Shown one piece after another: positions 45,307-54,684 of a stretch of DNA of 64,000 nucleotides. Positions within the stretch are counted from its first letter, which is position 1; each line of letters starts with the position of its first letter. A program made the translations under genes and the position numbers. The notes under the pieces are model-generated. The model searched no databases and had not been told where the DNA came from. It saw only the letters and a program-made list of their open reading frames with translations. The DNA is from JAAYCI01 sp964369525 (lineage in GTDB: Bacteria; Bacillota; Clostridia; Oscillospirales; Ruminococcaceae): contig CAYJEW010000001.1 of NCBI GenBank assembly GCA_964369525.1, positions 17,764 through 81,763 of the forward strand, written 5' to 3'.

Positions 45307-46509
45307 TTAGATAACACGCATCTCCAAAGGCGTGCAGGACAAAAGCTCGTACCCTGTGTCGGTAACCACAACATTCTGCTCGCTGCAAAAGCCGCCAACG
45401 CCGCGCACCTTAAAGCCCGGCTCTACCGAGAACACCATGCCGCTGCGCAGCACAAAGCCGTTAGATGGGCCAAGCTGGGGTTCTTCGTGCACATCAAGGC
45501 CAATGCCGTGGCCCACCCAGCCGGGGCTGTCGTTGCACTCGCCAAAGCCGTATTTTTCCAAAACGGCATCGGCTGCGGCGGCCACGCTGCTGCCCAGCGC
45601 GCCGTCTTTTACCTGCGCAAGTCCTGCCTGAATAGACTCTATGTGGATTTTTTCGTACTCTTGTTGCTGTGGGGTAAGGCCGCCCACCACCGCCTGGCGG
45701 ATAATATCGGCGTAGTAGCCTTTGTAGCACGGGCCGCCGTCTAGGTGCAGTATAGCGCCGGGCGTGTTTGATATAACAACATCACTGCTGGGGCAGTTTA
45801 CCTGCCACATACGGTCCAGCCCAAAGCGCACAACCATGTTTAACAGGTCTTCGCAGCCGTCTTCTATGGCGGTGGCGCCCATGGTGTAAAACAAGTCGCG
45901 CTCGGTGGTTTTGCCAAGCTCTATAGAAGAAAACGCAGCGTCGAACATATGCTCGGCACACACAACTGCCTTGCGCAGATACTCAAGCTCTGCAGGGCTT
46001 TTTATCATGCGCAGCTCCCACAAAACGCTGCCCGCGTCGCATATTTCTGCGCCGCCGTCTTTTAGCATTTGCACAAGCGGAAGGTAGTATCCGGCCTGAA
46101 GGTTTATTCTAAAGCCGCTGCCAAGCTCGGCGCCAATGCGCCCTTTGTGCACCCCAAGGCGCTTAAACGCTGCATATATTGCCTCCACATAGCTTTCGGG
46201 CCACTCGGAAGAGCCGTGCGCAAACGCAAACATGTTTTCCTGCGGCACCCAGCTGGTTTGCATTAGCGGCCGCAGCGAGGAGGCCGAACTAACGGTAGCA
46301 TAGTCCCCGTTTTGCGTAACAATAAACACCCCGGGCGTGGATATACCGCTAGGCCACACCACCGACTGCAGGCCGGTAAAGTATCTCATATTTTCTGCGG
46401 CGGTTAACAGCACGGCATCCAGCCCGGCGGTTTTCATGCATGCGGTAAGTTTGTTTAGGCGGTTTGTATATTCCTGCAAAGGAAAGTCAAGCATATCGGG
46501 TTTTCGCAT
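45307..46509 (-). CDS. M24 family metallopeptidase (Xaa-Pro aminopeptidase-like), copy 1
   Basis: A 400-residue cytoplasmic peptidase with a creatinase N-terminal domain (about 1-150) and the pita-bread catalytic domain. All five metal ligands are visible: Asp in HLDGGPCY, Asp in YYADIIR, His in GHGIGLDVHEEP, Glu in FSVEPGF and Glu in SEQNVVVT. Family members remove N-terminal residues before proline or act on related amide bonds. It lies 35 bp downstream of a close paralogue of equal length. Its ATG 46509 follows aggacggga. Confidence 0.9.
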   Translation of the reverse strand: MRKPDMLDFPLQEYTNRLNKLTACMKTAGLDAVLLTAAENMRYFTGLQSVVWPSGISTPGVFIVTQNGDYATVSSASSLRPLMQTSWVPQENMFAFAHGSSEWPESYVEAIYAAFKRLGVHKGRIGAELGSGFRINLQAGYYLPLVQMLKDGGAEICDAGSVLWELRMIKSPAELEYLRKAVVCAEHMFDAAFSSIELGKTTERDLFYTMGATAIEDGCEDLLNMVVRFGLDRMWQVNCPSSDVVISNTPGAILHLDGGPCYKGYYADIIRQAVVGGLTPQQQEYEKIHIESIQAGLAQVKDGALGSSVAAAADAVLEKYGFGECNDSPGWVGHGIGLDVHEEPQLGPSNGFVLRSGMVFSVEPGFKVRGVGGFCSEQNVVVTDTGYELLSCTPLEMRVI

Positions 46510-46544
46510 GTAGCATCCCGTCCTTTCAATATATAGAGGTAATA

Positions 46545-47747
46545 TTATAATACAGTAATGTCCGGCAAAAAGTTCGAGATAAGCTCATAGCCTGTTTTGG
46601 TAACCAGAATGTTTTCCTCATGCGCAAAATGGCCCAGCTCGTCGTCGCCTATGCACGGCTCTATGGCCAGTACGTTTCCGGCTTTAAGTACGGTGTCACA
46701 CCCTGCCGATATGGTAGGCGGCTCGTGAATTTCAAGGCCAATGCCGTGGCCGCTCCAGCCTTTGGTACGGTTTTGTTCCGCAAAGCCTTGTTTTTCAATG
46801 TAACTGTCTTGCAGCTGCATTATATCGTTTACACGCACACCTTCTTTAATGTTGCCTAGCGTGTAGCTAAGAGCCTCTTTGGCCATTTTGTAGTAGTCGG
46901 CCTGGCGTGGGCTAAGCCCACCCACCACCGCCATGCGAATGGTGTCGGAATAGTAGCCTCTATATATCGGCCCGCCATCAAAGCTAAGCACCTCGTGCTT
47001 TTCGCCGCTGATAATCTTATCCGATGGCGGGCTGTTGCCTGCGTTGTAGCGGCCTTTGCCGAATGTAATAATCATAGGCTCCTGGCGCTCGGCACCAAGG
47101 CGGTACGCCTCGGCACAGTACACACGGTTTACATCGTTTTCGGTAGAGCGGCCCCGCTGTACCGACGCAAGCGCTTTTTTATACGCAGCCTCGCTAATGC
47201 GTGCGCAGCTGCGCATCATCTCCACCTCGGCGGCAGACTTAACCGAGCGTATCTCCCAAATGCTGCCGGTAAAGTCTATAGGCTGCATGGTGGGCACGCC
47301 TGCCAAAATTTGGTTAAATACAGCTTGGTTAACGTGCAGGCGGTGGGTGGTGCCCAGCTCCATGCCAACGCGCCCATTAGCAGCCCCAAACTCATTCAGC
47401 GTTTGAATAACCGCCTCGGCAAAGCTGGCGGGCAGTGGGTTTTCAGCAGTACCCTTACCATAATGCAAAAACTCGTCGTCCAGTAGGCTGCTTGTAAAAC
47501 GCATGGTTTCAAACGAGCCACGCGAGCCTATAAGGCGCCTGCGTCCGTCGGCTGCAACCAGTAGCAGGCCCGGTGTGGATATTTTGCTAACCCACACAGC
47601 CGACTGAAAGCCGCAAAAATAACGCACATTGTATTGCGTGGTAAACATAGCAACGTCTATGCCCTTTTGTGCCATCTCGGCAAGTAGGCGGTTGTGGCGC
47701 TGCTCAAACTCTTGCTTTGGGAAATCCAGCAATGGGGCGTTTTTCAT
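46545..47747 (-). CDS. M24 family metallopeptidase (Xaa-Pro aminopeptidase-like), copy 2
   Basis: A 400-residue paralogue of the downstream gene; both begin with LDFP and share NVRYFCGFQSAVW-type sequence. Metal ligands are in SFDGGPIY, YYSDTIR, GHGIGLEIHEPP, AIEPCIG and HEENILVT. ATG 47747 follows aaagggtg. It is the first gene of the two-gene unit, divergent from the peptide importer operon, so it probably processes imported proline-containing peptides. That link is inferred from position only. Confidence 0.9.
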   Translation of the reverse strand: MKNAPLLDFPKQEFEQRHNRLLAEMAQKGIDVAMFTTQYNVRYFCGFQSAVWVSKISTPGLLLVAADGRRRLIGSRGSFETMRFTSSLLDDEFLHYGKGTAENPLPASFAEAVIQTLNEFGAANGRVGMELGTTHRLHVNQAVFNQILAGVPTMQPIDFTGSIWEIRSVKSAAEVEMMRSCARISEAAYKKALASVQRGRSTENDVNRVYCAEAYRLGAERQEPMIITFGKGRYNAGNSPPSDKIISGEKHEVLSFDGGPIYRGYYSDTIRMAVVGGLSPRQADYYKMAKEALSYTLGNIKEGVRVNDIMQLQDSYIEKQGFAEQNRTKGWSGHGIGLEIHEPPTISAGCDTVLKAGNVLAIEPCIGDDELGHFAHEENILVTKTGYELISNFLPDITVL

Positions 47748-47861
47748 AATTTTTATACACCCTTTCGTTAAGTTGTGCTTTTAATACATTAGTAATTGTA
47801 AAATTTGTACGCCTATAAAACGCATCCGCCCCAAAATAGAGAGGCTCAGGCGTTGTCACAG

Positions 47862-47900
47862 TATGCTCACATTTTAGCATATTGCACAGACAAATGGCAA
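47862..47900 (-). promoter_or_regulatory. M24 peptidase promoter with overlapping dyad
   Basis: Minus strand TTGCCA (47895-47900), 18 bp, TAAAAT (47871-47876). An inverted repeat TATGCT-N8-AGCATA (47862-47881) covers the -10 and is a likely operator. Confidence 0.55.
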
Positions 47901-48208
47901 CCAGAGCCGTAAACTTCACGAAAAGTGTTCACTCCACAAGCACAACATTTGAGGCATAATCCAAAGAGTATGGCTGTGTAGGCGCTTGCATAGCGTGTAA
48001 AACTGCGTGTTTACCGCTATTAAGTGCGTTTTTGGGCTAAAACTTTCACAGAGTAAAGTGCTAAAAAAAGATTTGGCACCGTTTTGCAGCAAATATGTAC
48101 AACAAAAATGGTATTTTCTTGCGCACAATCGAATATTTTAGCAGCTGCGTAGCGCAAAGCAGAATAAAAAAAGTAGTAAAATTGCACAAATTGTTACTCA
48201 AAAGCAAT

Positions 48209-48237
48209 TTGACTTTTTCTCACACATTGATTATTAT
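48209..48237 (+). promoter_or_regulatory. Promoter of the peptide importer operon
   Basis: TTGACT (48209-48214), 17 bp, TATTAT (48232-48237), about 80 nt upstream of the binding-protein start. Confidence 0.65.
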
Positions 48238-48324
48238 GTATTGCAGTCGGCCTGAGAGCAGTGTTATTGCGTGCTCAAGGGCTGGGGAAAGTACAAACAA
48301 TATTTTATAAAGAGGAGTAAACAC

Positions 48325-49911
48325 ATGAAAAAAGTAGTTACCTGGCTGCTGGTTGCAACCTTGGCACTGTCTTTGGCAGCTTGCTCAAGCACAGATGCAC
48401 CAGCCGGTGATGCTTCGGGCGCGGCTTCGGGCGCACCTGTAGAGTATCGCGACACACTGTATGTTGGCGTTTCTGGCGACCAAGATACACTTGACCCACA
48501 AGTTAACGTTACCAACGACAAGGTTCTTCGTCTGATGTACGACGGCCTTCTCACATTCGACCAAGAGGGCAACGTTGTTGCAGCTCTGGCCGAGTCTTGG
48601 GAGCCTAGCGAAGACTACATGACATGGACCTTTAACCTTCGTCAAGACGTTATGTTTGCCGACGGCAGCCAGTTCAACAGCGCAGACGTTGTTGCAACCT
48701 TCGAGCGCCTGATGACCGGCAACTACCGTTACAGCAGCCGTTTCGAGTTTATCGGCTCGGTTACTGCTATCGACGACTTCACAGTAGAGTTCGGCATGGC
48801 ATACCAATACGCTCTTGCAGAGAGCATGCTGGCTAGCCAAGCTGCCTTCATTCTGGACGACGCTTACATTGCTGAGTACGGCGATGACCTAGGCATCGAC
48901 GTTGCTACTGTAAACGGCACCGGCCCTTACATGATCACCACATGGGATCCTGAAGAGCAAATGGTATTTGCTGCTAACCCCAACTGGTGGGGCGGCGAAG
49001 TTGGTACTCCCAACATTCAGTACACCGTTATCCCTGAGGCTGCCAGCCGCGCAATTGCTCTTGAAGCAGGCGAGATTGACATCCTTGACAATCCTCCCAT
49101 CGACGACTATGCACGTCTTGCTAGCACCGAAGGTCTTGTAGGCGTTTCGGCTCCTGGCTATGGCCTGCAAGGCTTCCAGTTCAACGTTTCTGAGGGCCGT
49201 CTGTTCGAAGACGTACTTTTGCGTCAAGCTGTTAGCCACGCTCTTGACCGCGAAACCGCAGTTGAAGGCCTGTACGGCATGAACGGCGAAACCCCAACAC
49301 TGGCTCCTGTTGCTCCTCAAGTAGAAGCTTACACAGACATGGGCGTTATCGAGTATGACCCCGAGCTAGCAATGGAACTGCTTGCAGAAGCAGGCTACCC
49401 AGACGGCTTTGACATTAGCCTGATGGTATACGGCGGCTACAACAAAGGCATCGAGCTTTCCGAAGTTGTTAAAGCTCAGCTTGCTGAAGTTGGCATCAAC
49501 GTAACAATCGAAACCGTTGACGCAGCCGGCTTTAACGCAGCTCTTAGCGGCCTTAGCCCCGAAGAGTTCCCCTGGGATATGTTCATCATGGGTTACGGCG
49601 GCAACCTTGACGCCGACAGCAACCTGCGTCGCGTATTCCAAACTGCAGAAGACGGCCTTAACACCAACAACTACGGCTTCTACTCCAACGAGCGTGTAGA
49701 CGAGCTACTTGTAGCTGCTTACTCCGAGATGGACGCAGAGGCACGTGCTGAAATGTACCAAGAAGTTATGCAGATCATCTACATTGACGACCCCGTAGCT
49801 GTATACTTCCACCTGCGTAGCAGCTTCTATGTTATGACCGACGGCGTAGAAGACTTCAACATCAACGCACTTCAGGTTGTTGAGTACGAAAACATCCGTG
49901 TTGCGGCTTAA
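48325..49911 (+). CDS. Peptide ABC importer substrate-binding lipoprotein
   Basis: A 528-residue lipoprotein of the SBP_bac_5 (DppA/OppA) family. The signal peptide ends in SLAAC (Cys20) with a Ser/Ala linker. LYVGVSGDQDTLDPQVN is the mature start, and FNLRQDVMFADGSQFNSADVV is the family signature. ATG 48325 follows agaggag. The gene avoids the Ile codon ATA that neighbouring genes use often, which suggests high expression. A strong hairpin follows the stop. The operon downstream supplies both permeases and both ATPases. Confidence 0.95.
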   Translation: MKKVVTWLLVATLALSLAACSSTDAPAGDASGAASGAPVEYRDTLYVGVSGDQDTLDPQVNVTNDKVLRLMYDGLLTFDQEGNVVAALAESWEPSEDYMTWTFNLRQDVMFADGSQFNSADVVATFERLMTGNYRYSSRFEFIGSVTAIDDFTVEFGMAYQYALAESMLASQAAFILDDAYIAEYGDDLGIDVATVNGTGPYMITTWDPEEQMVFAANPNWWGGEVGTPNIQYTVIPEAASRAIALEAGEIDILDNPPIDDYARLASTEGLVGVSAPGYGLQGFQFNVSEGRLFEDVLLRQAVSHALDRETAVEGLYGMNGETPTLAPVAPQVEAYTDMGVIEYDPELAMELLAEAGYPDGFDISLMVYGGYNKGIELSEVVKAQLAEVGINVTIETVDAAGFNAALSGLSPEEFPWDMFIMGYGGNLDADSNLRRVFQTAEDGLNTNNYGFYSNERVDELLVAAYSEMDAEARAEMYQEVMQIIYIDDPVAVYFHLRSSFYVMTDGVEDFNINALQVVEYENIRVAA

Positions 49912-49936
49912 GATTTAGTTTTAAAGTAAGATAAGG

Positions 49937-49977
49937 TATAAGGGCCGGTCTGGCTTTGTCCAGTACCGGCCCTTATA
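49937..49977 (+). other. Hairpin between binding-protein and permease genes
   Basis: TATAAGGGCCGGT (49937-49949) pairs perfectly with ACCGGCCCTTATA (49965-49977), with an inner CTGG/CCAG. No U tract follows, so mRNA stabilisation or partial attenuation is likelier than full termination. Confidence 0.7.
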
Positions 49978-49994
49978 CAAATTTGAGGGGTATT

Positions 49995-50915
49995 ATGGTA
50001 AAATACATTATCAAAAGAATTCTGCAGATGATTCCCATGCTATTTGTGCTAACTGCAGTGGTATTCTTTATGGTTCGCCTTATTCCGGGCGACCCTGTGA
50101 CAATGATGCTAGGCCACGGGGCCGATGCCCAGGCTATTGCATACGAAACCGCCCGCCTAGGGCTGGATAGGCCGTTGATTGAACAATATTTTATATGGAT
50201 GGGCAACCTGTTTCAGGGCGACCTTGGCACATCTATATTTACCCATAAAGCAGTTATGTTCGAAATTGTGCGCCGCTACCCAACCACAATTACTTTGGCG
50301 GTTGGCGCAACAATACTATCCACAGTAGTGGGTGTGCTTTTGGGCATGGTAGCTTCTGTTAAACACGGAAAACTAGCAGACAATATCATTATGGTAACCT
50401 CGTTGCTTTCGGTTTCAACACCGTCGTTCTTTTTAGCAATGCTACTCATGTATGTATTCTGCTTACAGCTAATGTGGTTTCCCGTAAGTGGGTTTGACAC
50501 ATGGCGGCATATGGTGCTGCCCATCTTAACGCTGGGCACCCAAGAGATAGGCTATGTTACAAGAATTACTCGTTCGTCCATGCTGGACGTGCTTGGCCAA
50601 GACTATATTCGCACCTCGCGCTCGCGCGGCGTAGCCGAATGGGTTATTGTGTGTTCACACGCGCTCAAAAACGCCATAGTGCCGGTGCTAACAGCTATAG
50701 GCTTGCGCTTTGGCTCGCTGCTTGCAGGCGCTACCCTTACCGAAACGGTTTTCTCCATTGCCGGTATAGGTCGCCTTACGGTTAATGCGGTATCGCAGCG
50801 TGACTACCCGCTAATTCAGGGCTGTATTCTTGTTTTGGCGGTAACATTTGTTGTAGTAAACACTATTGTGGATATTCTGTATACAATTGCAGACCCACGC
50901 ATAAAGTTTGATTAA
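49995..50915 (+). CDS. Peptide ABC importer permease, DppB-type
   Basis: A 306-residue permease with six membrane helices. YIIKRILQMIPMLFVLT at the N-terminus and RLIPGDPVTMML are typical of DppB/OppB. TRITRSSMLDVLGQDYIRTSRSRG is the cytoplasmic coupling (EAA-like) loop. ATG 49995 follows tgagggg. It is co-transcribed with the DppC-type gene 12 bp downstream. Confidence 0.95.
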   Translation: MVKYIIKRILQMIPMLFVLTAVVFFMVRLIPGDPVTMMLGHGADAQAIAYETARLGLDRPLIEQYFIWMGNLFQGDLGTSIFTHKAVMFEIVRRYPTTITLAVGATILSTVVGVLLGMVASVKHGKLADNIIMVTSLLSVSTPSFFLAMLLMYVFCLQLMWFPVSGFDTWRHMVLPILTLGTQEIGYVTRITRSSMLDVLGQDYIRTSRSRGVAEWVIVCSHALKNAIVPVLTAIGLRFGSLLAGATLTETVFSIAGIGRLTVNAVSQRDYPLIQGCILVLAVTFVVVNTIVDILYTIADPRIKFD

Positions 50916-50927
50916 GGGGGAGCGACC

Positions 50928-51761
50928 ATGAAGGCAGTATTTAGGCGCTTTCTCAAGCGCAAAGTTTCTGTGGCGGCAGCGTGTGTGCTGTTGTTCATAA
51001 TAGTTATGTGTATAGTGGGGCCGTTTTTCTTTACAGCAGACCCGCTAGAGCAAGACCTGCTAAACTCGTTTGCATCGCCAAGCTCAGAGCATTGGTTTGG
51101 TACCGACAACCTTGGCCGCGATACCTTTATTCGTATATTATACGGTGGGCGTAACTCGCTGCTAATTAGCTTCCAAGGCGTTATTGTGGGTACGTTTATA
51201 GGCATAATGCTGGGCGTGTGCGCCGGCTACTTCGGCGGCGTGATAGATACGCTTATCTCCCGCTTTATAGACGTTCTGCTTGCATTCCCTGGGCTTTTGC
51301 TGGCCATTGCAATTATGGCGGTGCTTGGCAGCGGTATGCAAAACACGGTAATAGCCATATCCATATTCTCAATACCGTCGGTTGCGCGTATGGTGCGCGG
51401 CGAGGTGCTAACCTTGCGCACAAACGAATACATTGCAGCCAGCAAGGTAATGGGCCAAAGCAGCGCGCGTATAATTTTCACCCACGTTATACCAAACGCC
51501 ATTTCGCTAATTATTGTTAACATAACGCTGCAACTCGGCACAGCTATTCTTATATCGTCGGCACTTTCGTTTTTGGGCCTTGGCGTTCAGCCGCCAAACC
51601 CCGAGTGGGGCTCTATGCTTAGCCAAGCTCGCGAGGTGTTGCGTACATATCCGCTACAATCCTTAATCCCCGGCGTTGCAATTACAATGGTGGTTATGAG
51701 CTTTAGCCTTGTTGGCGACGGTCTGCGCGATGCGCTTGACCCACGCCTCAAGAATGCGTAA
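50928..51761 (+). CDS. Peptide ABC importer permease, DppC-type
   Basis: A 277-residue permease with the OppC-type N-terminal segment (a helix followed by FTADPLEQDLL). HWFGTDNLGRDTFIRILYGGR is the DppC signature, and LRTNEYIAASKVMG the coupling loop. ATG 50928 follows gggggag. It forms the channel with the preceding permease. Confidence 0.95.
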   Translation: MKAVFRRFLKRKVSVAAACVLLFIIVMCIVGPFFFTADPLEQDLLNSFASPSSEHWFGTDNLGRDTFIRILYGGRNSLLISFQGVIVGTFIGIMLGVCAGYFGGVIDTLISRFIDVLLAFPGLLLAIAIMAVLGSGMQNTVIAISIFSIPSVARMVRGEVLTLRTNEYIAASKVMGQSSARIIFTHVIPNAISLIIVNITLQLGTAILISSALSFLGLGVQPPNPEWGSMLSQAREVLRTYPLQSLIPGVAITMVVMSFSLVGDGLRDALDPRLKNA

Positions 51762-51773
51762 GGGGGTAAAAAT

Positions 51774-52763
51774 ATGAGTGAATCATTACTTAGTGTAAAA
51801 AACCTAAAAACATATTTTTACACCGAAGAGGGCGTTATGCCCGCAGTAGACGGCATAGACTTTGAGCTTGCCCCCGGCGAAACGCTTGCAATTGTGGGCG
51901 AGTCGGGCTGTGGCAAAAGCGTAACAAGCCTTTCCATTATGGGGCTTGTGCAGTCGCCTCCGGGTAAAATTGTAGACGGCGAAATTCTTTACCAGGGCGA
52001 TGCCCTGCTAAAGAAAAGCAAAAAAGAGATGCGCGCAATTCGCGGCAACGAAATCTCTATGATATTCCAAGAGCCCATGACCAGCCTTAACCCCGTTTTC
52101 ACGGTGGGCAAGCAGATTATGGAGTCTTATATAATTCACCAAAAACTCCAAAAAGCCGAAGCGCGCGAGCGTGCTATTGAGATGATTCGCCTTGTGGGCA
52201 TCCCCTCGCCCGAAAAGGTGGTAGACCAATACCCGCACGAGCTTTCGGGCGGTATGCGCCAGCGCATTATGATAGCCATGGCGCTTGCTTGCAACCCCAA
52301 AATTCTTATTGCAGACGAGCCCACAACAGCGCTTGATGTTACTATTCAGGCACAAATTATGGACCTACTGCAAGCGCTAAAGCAAAAGATTGGTGCAATT
52401 ATTATCATCACACACGACCTTGGAGTTGTGGCTCAAATTGCGCAGAATGCAATGGTTATGTATGCAGGCAAGGTTGTAGAGTATGCACCGGTGCAATCGA
52501 TATATAAAGACCCGCTACACCCATACACCGTGGGCCTTTTGCAGAGCATTCCAAAGCTAACCACCGAGGTGGACAAGCTATACAACATCCGCGGCATGGT
52601 GCCAAGCCCCAATGCCTACCCTGTGGGTTGTCGCTTCTGCCCCAGGTGCGACGACGCAAAACCTGTTTGCGAGCAGGGCCCTCCGCCGCTGGTAGAAATG
52701 CCAGATGGCCGCAAGGTGCGCTGCTGGAAATACGATGCAGAGGAGGGCAAAAACTTTGAATAA
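51774..52763 (+). CDS. Peptide ABC importer ATPase, DppD-type
   Basis: A 329-residue ATPase. GESGCGKS is Walker A, LSGGMRQR the signature and LIADEPTTALDV Walker B. The C-terminal oligopeptide-transporter domain has cysteines in GCRFCPRC and PVCEQGP, which in related ATPases can bind an iron-sulfur cluster. ATG 51774 follows aaggggg. Its stop overlaps the next gene's TTG start. Confidence 0.95.
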   Translation: MSESLLSVKNLKTYFYTEEGVMPAVDGIDFELAPGETLAIVGESGCGKSVTSLSIMGLVQSPPGKIVDGEILYQGDALLKKSKKEMRAIRGNEISMIFQEPMTSLNPVFTVGKQIMESYIIHQKLQKAEARERAIEMIRLVGIPSPEKVVDQYPHELSGGMRQRIMIAMALACNPKILIADEPTTALDVTIQAQIMDLLQALKQKIGAIIIITHDLGVVAQIAQNAMVMYAGKVVEYAPVQSIYKDPLHPYTVGLLQSIPKLTTEVDKLYNIRGMVPSPNAYPVGCRFCPRCDDAKPVCEQGPPPLVEMPDGRKVRCWKYDAEEGKNFE

Positions 52764-53730
52764 GCCTCTTTTGTCAATTCAAGACCTTAAAGTATACTAT
52801 ACGGTGAAATCTAAAAACCGCATAGGCAACGCTGTGTCTTATTCCAAAGCTGTAGATGGCATTACCTTCGACGTGTTCAAAGGCGAAACATTCGGCATTG
52901 TGGGTGAGTCGGGCTGTGGTAAATCCACCACAGGGCGTGCTATTGTGCGCCTTACACCCCCAACAGGCGGCGATATTTTGTTCGACGGCAAGCCCACCTC
53001 GGAGTATAGCCGCAAAGATCTTGCGCGCAACATTCAAATTATCTTCCAAGACCCATACTCTTCGCTAGACCCCCGCATGACGGTGGGCAAATGCATAGAA
53101 GAGCCGCTTTTGGTGCACGGCGTAACAGACAAAAACGAGCGCCGCAAACGCGCCATTCAGCTTTTGGCCGATGTTGGCCTGCGCGAAGACCAGTACACAC
53201 GCTTTCCGCACGAGTTTTCGGGCGGCCAGCGCCAGCGTATTGGCGTGGCACGCGCCATAGCCCTAAACCCAGACCTTGTTGTGTGTGACGAGCCGGTGTC
53301 GGCGCTGGACGTGTCCATTCAGGCACAAATTCTAAACCTAATGCAGGAGCTGCAAGAAAAATATCAGCTTACCTACATATTCATCTCGCATAACCTCAGC
53401 GTGGTAAAGCATCTGTGCGACCGCATTGCAGTTATGTACCTTGGCCATATTGTAGAGCTGGCAGACAAAAAAGAGCTGTTTGACAACCCAAGCCACCCCT
53501 ACACCGAGGCTTTGCTGGCAGCCATTCCGGTGGCCGACCCCGATGTGAAAAGCATGAGGGTAGCGCTGGAAGGCGACGTACCCAGCCCAATGAACCCCCC
53601 CCCGGGTTGCTGTTTCCACAAGCGCTGCCCGCGTGCGTTCGACCGCTGCAGTGTAGAGGTGCCGCAGCTACACGAAATTAGCCCGGGCCACACCGTGGCA
53701 TGCCACCTGCACGATGGCAGTGCAAAATAA
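52756..53730 (+). CDS. Peptide ABC importer ATPase, DppF-type
   Basis: A 324-residue ATPase starting at TTG 52756, the codon that best fits aggaggg 8 bp upstream; TTGAATAA overlaps the DppD-type stop by 8 bp. GESGCGKS, FSGGQRQR and VVCDEPVSALDV are the three core motifs. The C-terminal region has CCFHKRCP and RC. It completes the five-gene importer, followed after 68 bp by the first TPR gene without an obvious terminator. Confidence 0.94.
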   Translation: MNKPLLSIQDLKVYYTVKSKNRIGNAVSYSKAVDGITFDVFKGETFGIVGESGCGKSTTGRAIVRLTPPTGGDILFDGKPTSEYSRKDLARNIQIIFQDPYSSLDPRMTVGKCIEEPLLVHGVTDKNERRKRAIQLLADVGLREDQYTRFPHEFSGGQRQRIGVARAIALNPDLVVCDEPVSALDVSIQAQILNLMQELQEKYQLTYIFISHNLSVVKHLCDRIAVMYLGHIVELADKKELFDNPSHPYTEALLAAIPVADPDVKSMRVALEGDVPSPMNPPPGCCFHKRCPRAFDRCSVEVPQLHEISPGHTVACHLHDGSAK

Positions 53731-53798
53731 TTTAGGGAAATGCCCTGAATCGAATGTTAACAACATAGCAAGTATTTTATATATGGAGGAATAACACC

Positions 53799-54602
53799 AT
53801 GATTAAAGCAACACTTGTGCAAGACCGCGAAGTTTCCAACTGGACCCGCGTTGAATACACAAAAGACGACGCACTTAAAGCCCTTGAAGCAAAAATTGAG
53901 GCCGAGCCCACCAATGGCGACCTTTGGATGGAGAAAGGCCTAATGCTGGCAGGCAGTGCTTTGTATCGTGAAGCAGGCGAGTGCTACTCGCGCGCTATTG
54001 CATGCGACCCCTTCAAAGGCATCTACTACCGCCACCGTGCCCACCGCTTCCTATCGCAGTGGCGCTTTGAAGACGCTCTTGCAGACTTCACCATTGCTTC
54101 CCGCATGATTCCCGAAAACTGGGATGTTTGGTATCACCTTGGCCTGTCCAACTTCCTTCTGGGCAACTACGCCGACGCAGCTGTGGCATACCAAACCTGC
54201 CTTGAGCTTTCCACCACCGAAGATGCGCTTATTGCCATCTGCGACTGGTACTATATGGCTAAAATTCGCCTTGGCGACCGCGAGGGCGCTGTGGCACTGC
54301 TTGATAACATTCAGGAAGACTTTGATCCGGGCGAGAACACCGCATACTTCCGCCGCCTGCTGATGTACAAAGGCGTGGTAGCGCCGGCCGACGTACTGCC
54401 TAAAGACCTTGCCTCCATCGACGCACTGGAGCTTATCACCATGGGCTTTGGCCTTTCCAACTACTACTACTACAACGGCGAAGAGCAAAAGTCGAACGAA
54501 GTTATCGACATGATTCTTAAAGCCGGCGACGAAAACGAGTGCTACTTTGCATTCGGCTACCTGGCAGCTAAGGTAGACAAACGCAACCGTGATGCTAAAT
54601 AA
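53799..54602 (+). CDS. TPR-repeat protein, tandem copy 1
   Basis: A 267-residue soluble protein without signal peptide. About four to five tetratricopeptide repeats span residues 35-200, for example YREAGECYSRAIACDPF and YADAAVAYQTCLEL. ENWDVWYHLGLSNF is conserved in all three copies. The C-terminal 70 residues (LITMGFGLSNYYYYNG) are also conserved but not TPR-like. It lacks ATA codons, like the importer's binding-protein gene. Strong RBS (tggagga). It is probably part of the importer operon; TPR proteins usually mediate protein-protein contacts, and the partner is unknown. Confidence 0.85.
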   Translation: MIKATLVQDREVSNWTRVEYTKDDALKALEAKIEAEPTNGDLWMEKGLMLAGSALYREAGECYSRAIACDPFKGIYYRHRAHRFLSQWRFEDALADFTIASRMIPENWDVWYHLGLSNFLLGNYADAAVAYQTCLELSTTEDALIAICDWYYMAKIRLGDREGAVALLDNIQEDFDPGENTAYFRRLLMYKGVVAPADVLPKDLASIDALELITMGFGLSNYYYYNGEEQKSNEVIDMILKAGDENECYFAFGYLAAKVDKRNRDAK

Positions 54603-54611
54603 ATAAAAACA

Positions 54612-54655
54612 AGGCTGCCTGCCTGCTGGAATGCAGGGCGGGCGGCCTATTTTTT
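54612..54655 (+). terminator. Hairpin with T-run between TPR genes 1 and 2
   Basis: AGGCTGCCTGCC-type arm (54612-54626) pairs, with G-U pairs and one bulge, with 54633-54648, then TATTTTTTAG. Partial termination would reduce expression of the distal TPR and Rid genes. Confidence 0.65.
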
Positions 54656-54684
54656 AGTTAAAACATTTATTAGGAGGCTAAAAA

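Larger units (their letters stand above)
47748..48324. other. Divergent regulatory region between peptidases and peptide importer
   Basis: 577 bp without a credible gene. It holds the peptidase promoter with its dyad near 47862-47900, a TTCACGAAAA sequence near 47916 like the repeats upstream of the FecR gene at 63110, and the importer promoter at 48209-48237. The central 250 bp are AT-rich and unassigned. Confidence 0.6.

Noticed and set aside
47748..48324. Small gene in the 577-bp divergent region
   Set aside because: Short ORFs there lack ribosome sites and overlap the two promoters.
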